In this document: positions 57,801-64,000 of the stretch, piece after piece
Numbering within the stretch: the stretch's first letter is position 1
Layout: each line of letters opens with the position of its first letter
NCBI RefSeq assembly: GCF_027943255.1
Contig: NC_072893.1
Location: 1,240,001-1,304,000 of the forward strand
DNA: 64,000 bases
DNA from: Anastrepha obliqua
Taxonomy: Eukaryota > Arthropoda > Insecta > Diptera > Tephritidae
Direction of reading: 5' to 3'
Notes under the pieces: model-generated
What the model was told of the DNA's origin: nothing
The model's database searches: none
What the model saw: the letters and a program-made list of their open reading frames with translations, nothing else
Position numbers and translations under genes: made by a program

Positions 57801-60800
57801 AGGATGACCCGAGTGCGGGCCGTGCTGAAATGAGCAAGAAATAACAAAAACAACTGATGCGGGAAAGAAGATGTAGACGTAGAAGAAGCTGTGAACGACG
57901 ACGGCGACTAAAAACACTCGAGATGATTTATGATGGTGCAGAAAATGATGAAAATGTTGGACAAACACAAACGCACAGAAGCGTATATGCGGTGAAGCTG
58001 ATGGATGGACAAGCGGGCAGACGGACGGCCGAGGTGCACAGACACTAGAAAGGAGCAAATCAGCAGAGCAATGCAGCAGTGCAGCGTGCGGCATGTGAGG
58101 GGTGCAGAAAGCGGAAATGACACAGTGAACACCCAACACTGATGCACAGCGGTCGGGTTACTGGATAAAAAGTGCTTGCGCAAGGTGTCGAAGGCGAAGT
58201 CTGAAGTGGCTATGGCTGTGTCAGCGGCGTTAGTGGAGAATGCGATGTGTCATCTTTGTGTAAATCCAGGCAAGACTTTTTTCACCCGAAACACCTACAA
58301 CAGCTGAGTGGCAAAGAGTTTTGCATCTTTTATTTGCGGCAAAGCTGTTGCCACAACAGCTCAGCCAAAATCGCACTGGACTAAAGGTCGGTCGCCGCAA
58401 GAAGGCTTCCTTTCTGAAATCTACAAAAATGTTTCAACTTCGCGTAAGAGTGTGGAGCGCTTGATTTTTTATGTGTATTGCCTGATTATTGCACTTTCCT
58501 TTTCACCTTGTCACCGTCTTAGCATACCCCGTCTGTCGAAGAAAAAAAAACAATTTTAAAAACAACAACGAAGTACAAATTCATTGTGCTTGAGTAGCCA
58601 ACAGCTTACGTCGACATCAACGTCATCATCTTCTTTGCTGCTACTTGAATTTAATTTGCCACTTCTGGTAGTGAAACATTTCCAAATTGCGGCTGCGGCG
58701 AGATGCACTTAAATGCTGCACAGGCTTCAGTTATTTGCATTTAACGCGCTCCGCAGCATTTGAAGCGCGAGTATATGGAACGTTTGCCCCAGAGCCGCTG
58801 CCACCGTTACCACCTTCGCCGATGCTGTCTTATCGCTCCTGCTTCATCCGAACGTCAGCCTGTCTTGCAGCTGTTGCGGCCAACACTTTACTTTGCTCCC
58901 TCCGCACCACTGGCAATTGTTTTTCCACCACATGGCCACTTGACTTCTGAAGTGCTGTAATTTCTGTTCTTGTTTTTGCTTCCCTGTATTTTTGTTTTGC
59001 ATCTTCCCTTCTTGTGATGCAAACATTTTTTGCTCTGGATTTTTTGCCAGAGCTGCGTTGCAGGGTTGGACTTTTGCATTTTGGCATAACTGCTTAAATT
59101 GCGCCTGTTGATGCATTCCTCACCAACTGAGTTCTGTGGATGTGTTTCTTTCTTTAATTTAAACGATTCGACTTGAAGTGGTTATTAGCCCACTTTGGAT
59201 TTGCTGCGAAATGGCTTTATTTTGCCTGTATACATATATAATATTAATTTTCCCTCCAGTTTTGCTTTGATATGTGAGATAAAGTTGTCGAAATTCATTG
59301 GAAAAAATATTGTAAGTGGACAACTTTTGTATCTGATTTCGGCTTCATATTTAGCGAATGACTTGTCGTGCTCAAACAACAAGTAGAGAAAAATAACTTC
59401 AGCCTTGAATAATTATTGTTTCAGAAATTCTGGTTTCCAATTTTGGACTTATTTTTAGTAATTCAAACAGAAAAAAGGCAACGAAATAATAATAATAACA
59501 CTTCTTTATAGCCAAAAAACCCCAAGAACCACGCTTTTTAATACCTTTGGAAAACCGATCGCTGAGCCCGAAAATCCGCATACGTTTTGTCTCTGTCGCG
59601 TAGTTTTCGAGATGTAGGCAAAAAAAGGGCTATATATGGATTAAAGAAAAAAAGTAGATCATTAAACTTTGTAATATCTGAAAATTCCGTTAACCGATTA
59701 AAGTAAATCAAATATCAAAATATCAGATATCAAATTAAAAGTATTTAAATTTTCTGTCTTTAGTTTATGGCTCACTACTCATTAACTCTAACATTTTGCG
59801 AAGTTTAAAAAAGTTTTTCTTTTGCAAAAATATGAAAACTTTCGTAAGAAACACAATAGAAAACGATTTTCAAGTTTTTTTTACTTATTTCATAACCTCT
59901 TAAAAAAACGCATAAAAAAGTGTTTCACATGAGAATAAAAAAAACGAACTTTGTATTGGCCATGCTTAGGCAAAGTTTAACAAGAATCGATTAGCTGGTT
60001 TTTTTAGTTATAAATTATTTAGAGCAGTAAATTGGAATTATAAAAGTACACATTTTTTTAAGGAGTAAAAATGAAGGTATCAAACCTGAAGGTATCTCCC
60101 TTGAGAGTCCCAAATCCAATTAATAACAATAAATTAGCCTTAAAATGTTTCAATGCATAAAGGAAATAGGAACCCAGCCATACCTATTGCCCATTCTGTC
60201 AATATAAAGCAATCATATAAGAGCAAAAAGTAGAAGCGTTAATGAGACAAAAAAAATGTAAAAAAATTAGTAATTCAAGTTTTTCTAGCTAAGCTTAGCA
60301 TTAGTCTACCAATATTTATTTTATTGCTGTGAACAAACACTTCTTAACTTTTCGGACTTTTTATTCCATACCTCGGATAGTTGGAGGGTCACGTCTCCTA
60401 TGTGCGAAACTTTTGTGTAGTTAGATCGACATATTTACGAATAACGAATTCCAGTATTTCACCATCGTTCAAATGAAATTTTCAGACGCTTAAATCAGTT
60501 AACTTAGAGTAGGTGAGCGTTTGTAGGTCCTCCTTGACTGAGCTGGAAAATCTGTTTTCAGGCTCCTTTACCTTAGTTTTTTTGTCCATTGGCGATTCAA
60601 CTCTTTGGAAAGGCACTAACTAAGAAATGCCGTTGCAGAACCGCACTGCGCAGATCAGAGCAAATCAGGAATACCGTAAATTTGCCTAGTTTAGATGCAA
60701 TTTTGTAAGGCTGCAGAGTTCATAAAGTCGCCCGACATACTTCAGATAGACTTACAAACTATGCCTAGGGCCCGCAACCTGCTTTTTGATCGGGCAGTAG

Positions 60801-63800
60801 CAGTAAAAAGTTTAAAAATGTTGATATATTCACACAGAAAGGCATCCACTGCGATTATTCCTATTAATTTAAATGCGACCCCATCTAGGCTTCCGAAATT
60901 TTTCTCTGCCCCAATAATTCGCTTTGTAAACAAAAGTGTCAGTGTATCAGTGTGCACACACAACCCAAACGCTAAAAAGAGCATAACAAACAAAAATACG
61001 AAAGGAATGACGGCTACTTAGGCTGTGCACAATTAGAATACCACACTGTAGACAAATGCCATAAATCTTCATAAAATAATTTTATCCTAAAAGTTGAAAA
61101 TTCCCCGAAAGTGGTTAAAGTGGAAAATCCATGCGGCAAATATGAAGCGGCAACCTAATGCCATATAACAAACAACTAAAATCACAAAAACAACAAAAAA
61201 ACGAAAAACAATAGCAACGAGAATAAACGAGGTACGAAAAACAACAACAAAGTTTGGAAGCGCAAGCAAAGACAAAACACACGGCGAGCGGGAGTAGCAA
61301 ACCAGTGCGGAAGAAACATGATTTTTATCTACTAACCAAGCGTAACAACAGCAAACACTTCCTAAATCACTCGAATACGCCAGCGATGCCACAAACACTC
61401 ACAGAAACAACGTGAAGAACGCAAACAGCACCGCACTGGGTGGGATGGGATGCGATGGGATGGGTGGCGACGGCGAACGAGTACGCAAAACGCTTCCTGC
61501 CCCAAAACATAAATTATATTTTCCAAAGCAAGAAAGAAGCCGAGTAAATTGGAAATGTAGAGTCGGAGAAAATAAGAGTAAAAGCTCAGCAACGCATCGG
61601 AAAAAATGCCGAAACAAAATACGTAGAAAAAGGAGGTGGTGCACACGACAGAAATTATGAAGCACTTCAGCGACACTTCATTAATTTATTCAAATCTAGC
61701 GTGTTTGTTTAATCGCTGAGGCGAAATGGAGCAGCGGCGAGCGCAGAAAAGCAGAGGAGGATGCGGAGAAAAATTATGGCAGAAAAACCTGTAGAGCGTT
61801 GAACACAAATGAAACCGAAAGTCATGGTCATATGCGAAACGGGCTGCCCAACTTCACTTCGCGCACTCACCTTGGCCACAGTCGCTCAGACGTACTGTAA
61901 ATTTTCGCTTTTCACTTGAAGCACCTTCGCAACGAAAACATCTCGGCGGCGCAATAATTATTTTTATGAGCCGCTGCGGAACAGTAGATACGCTGATGGT
62001 ACGCAGATCCCTCGAACGGCCGCAGCTCTTGACGCGCCGCAATATGGCCGAAGTGTACGGATTTATTGGGCCAAAATATCGGAAGTGGGAAATTAACAAT
62101 TTTATTTGTAAACACGGGTCGCTCTCACACGCACGCGAAGCTCTGAAGTTTCGCCAATCGGGGAAGGTGCTCAAGCTTGGTGCCCAACACTGTGGCACAC
62201 ATTTTGTTAAATGCAACGTTTTTAAGTATTAAAATTTTATAGACAATTATTTTTGAAACCAGCAATTTATTATTCAAGAATACATTTTCAAGATTTACCA
62301 GCCCTTTGGAAGGTACAAAAATGTGGCACTTTGCGAGGTGCGGGCCCAAGCACTTGAAGACTGAAATTGTGGGCGAACTTTGGCCTACAGGAAACGCTCG
62401 CCCGGAGCCAGTCGAGCGTCACATATTTCGTTTTTTAGCTACTGTGCAGTCGTACTGACCCAGGCCGAGCGACTCTACTTTTGTAGCTGCCGACGGCACT
62501 TGCACGAACAGAATAGTCGAAGAGAGCGACGGCTGTGAAATCGCATAAATAATTTTTTACGTTAAACTACAGAATTTTCGTTTCGCAATTCATTTTCCAC
62601 TTTCCTCGCCCTTTCATGTCGCTTTTCGCTAACATTTTATTTTAGTATTTTTTTGCTTGACTGCCTCTTGGTGTTGCATGGTTGCGCTACCGACAAGAAT
62701 AACGCTACCGACGCTGCGCTGCTGTGTTGCACGATGATACCAGTAAATTGGGTAATAAAAAGTGAAATATTTTCCAAAGACGATAAAAAATCACTTTGTT
62801 TTTTCTTGTTTAAAAACAAAAAGAATGCCAAGCCGAAACCAGGAAACAAAGCCAAAAAGGCAGCTACAACTACATGCAACTACAACAAATACGTAAGTTC
62901 GACTACAAAAACGGGCCAAACAACGACAGCAATAATAGTAACTGTAACTGTAACTGGGACCACAACTTGGCAGCAAATTCATAATATGACGCAAAAAGCG
63001 TAAAATATGCCAAAGCAACAAAACCAAAAACAACAAATCCATATATATGAACGTAGGAAGAGAAATATTGCAAAAATGAGGTGGGGGATGGTGGCGAGGG
63101 GCGACAACGCGCAGGGTGGTGTTGTGGTATTGTGCGGCTTGCAACAGTGCCACACAATTCATGCACATTCTGTGGTTATGTGCGTTCTTTATGATTATTT
63201 AATATGCAGATTTTAAATGTTGCCCTAAAAATAATGAATTTCCAGCAAACAACATTTTTACGCCTGAACGTGTGACTGTGTTTGTGTGCGCTGGCCTGTG
63301 ATATAATTTGTGCTCAGAACGTCACCAAATGAACGAGATAATGGACAGCTATAAAATTCACGATTCAGCGAAGATAAGTACACTCGTAAACCGACATAGT
63401 ATTTACAGAGGTGCGCAGCCAGTGTATAATGTAATGTGCCCATCCTCACACACACACACGCGCACAGGAACAAGTTAGAAATCCACGCACACACTTTCGA
63501 GTTCATCTATCATCTGCACAAATTGGCGACTGGCAATGTCAAACATCGTAAATCCTTTCATATTGCACGTTTATAGAAATTAGTGGCAAAGTCTGATGAC
63601 ACTACAAAAACAACAGCGCGCGTTTTATCCACCTAAGCCCAGCAATGCAACTTGACAAATAACATTTTGTAAAATCCGTATGGCATTCGCTGCACATCTG
63701 CCTTTTCCAACAGGAGCAGCAGACCGTCAACTTTAACCCTCGACGGTACCAAAAGTGAATTTTGTACATATCCAGGGTGCATAACACATACACTCGCGCA

Positions 63801-64000
63801 TTCACACATACCCGTACGTGAATATGTGCAAACACTGTAGGGCGCGGCGAGGAAAGGCGGACGGCGAACGGTGAACGGTGAACGGCGATTTCTGGCAGCC
63901 GTCCCTTGAACCCTTATCAGGAGGCGATTGGCAGACAGGGGCTGTGATTTGCTTTGATAGTCCTGCACATATGTGTGTGCATGTGTGAGTGTTGGCAGGG
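54831..64000. other. Mostly unassigned intronic or intergenic DNA
   Basis: An (AAAAAC)n run lies at about 57080-57103, a GGGATGGGATGCGATGGGAT run at about 61442-61461, CA repeats at about 63448-63466, and ACGGYGA repeats at about 63861-63888. Large frames on the minus strand (57630-58139, 61087-61398) are cysteine/serine/phenylalanine-rich shadows of purine-rich plus-strand DNA. Two weak exon candidates are discussed in the findings. Confidence 0.4.

Noticed and set aside
57630..58139. 169-codon minus-strand frame
   Set aside because: Translation is His/Ser/Phe-rich without domains. The plus strand here is purine-rich, which leaves long chance frames on the other strand.
61087..61398. 103-codon hydrophobic minus-strand frame
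   Set aside because: Looks membrane-like, but it is the reverse of an AAC/AAA-rich plus strand. There is no conserved motif and several overlapping frames are equally open.
62653..63003. 116-codon plus frame with Lys/Thr-rich end
   Set aside because: The C-terminal half is a TAACTG/ACAAC simple repeat. No acceptor or domain supports it.
1..64000. CRISPR array, bacterial operon, tRNA or rRNA gene
   Set aside because: No regularly spaced direct repeats, no ribosomal sequence and no complete tRNA fold were seen. tRNA-like boxes are confined to the SINE heads.

Overview
The window is animal nuclear DNA: AT-rich, with long introns, GT-AG splice junctions and opa-like glutamine/alanine/serine-rich coding sequence. 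No bacterial features are present. The transposon repertoire (Jockey-, R1/LOA- and RTE-like LINEs, mariner/IS630-Tc1 relatives, a tRNA-derived SINE) and a Drosophila-type Inr+DPE core promoter point to a higher dipteran. A true fruit fly (Tephritidae) is my best guess, but no single-copy marker proves the genus.

Layout. Bases 1-33,950 are a transposon graveyard. At least a dozen decayed LINE fragments lie on both strands: Jockey-like at 528-3375, 4678-5487, 5880-6190 and 14845-15205; RTE-like at 6195-6720, 16790-17200 and 17316-18970; R1/LOA-like at 8830-9366, 15380-16074, 16085-16390, 19885-20434, 22494-22706 and 32140-33915. Between them sit copies of one SINE family, three IS630-Tc1-mariner relics (11696-12773, 27948-28215, 30558-31255) and non-coding DNA with no assignable function.

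Bases 34530-37073 hold the one convincing host gene. It has three coding exons on the + strand, starting at an ATG at 34778, with 5' leader sequence carrying two ATG-TGA start-stops and a 21-codon uORF. The 430 residues seen are largely disordered, with a short charged helix and a PxxxPR motif. I do not recognise the protein. The third exon ends in a clean donor at 37073 and I find no further exon, so the rest of the window is probably a very long intron, although another gene could begin in it.

Bases 39,900-47,800 hold another repeat-rich patch. It contains an R1/LOA-type RNase H LINE interrupted twice. A SINE with a TA tail and 9-bp target duplication lies at 45834-46151. A truncated LINE 3' end with a 15-bp duplication lies at 46766-47449. 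Related sequences elsewhere in the window act as empty-site references. From about 48,000 to 64,000 the DNA is mostly unassigned. It has a GAGA tract (49129-49174), an Inr+DPE core promoter candidate at 50166, and a deleted mariner-type element (54220-54830).

I found no new enzymatic or defence system. The most informative content is the nested, datable transposon record, the leader uORF cluster and the putative promoter.
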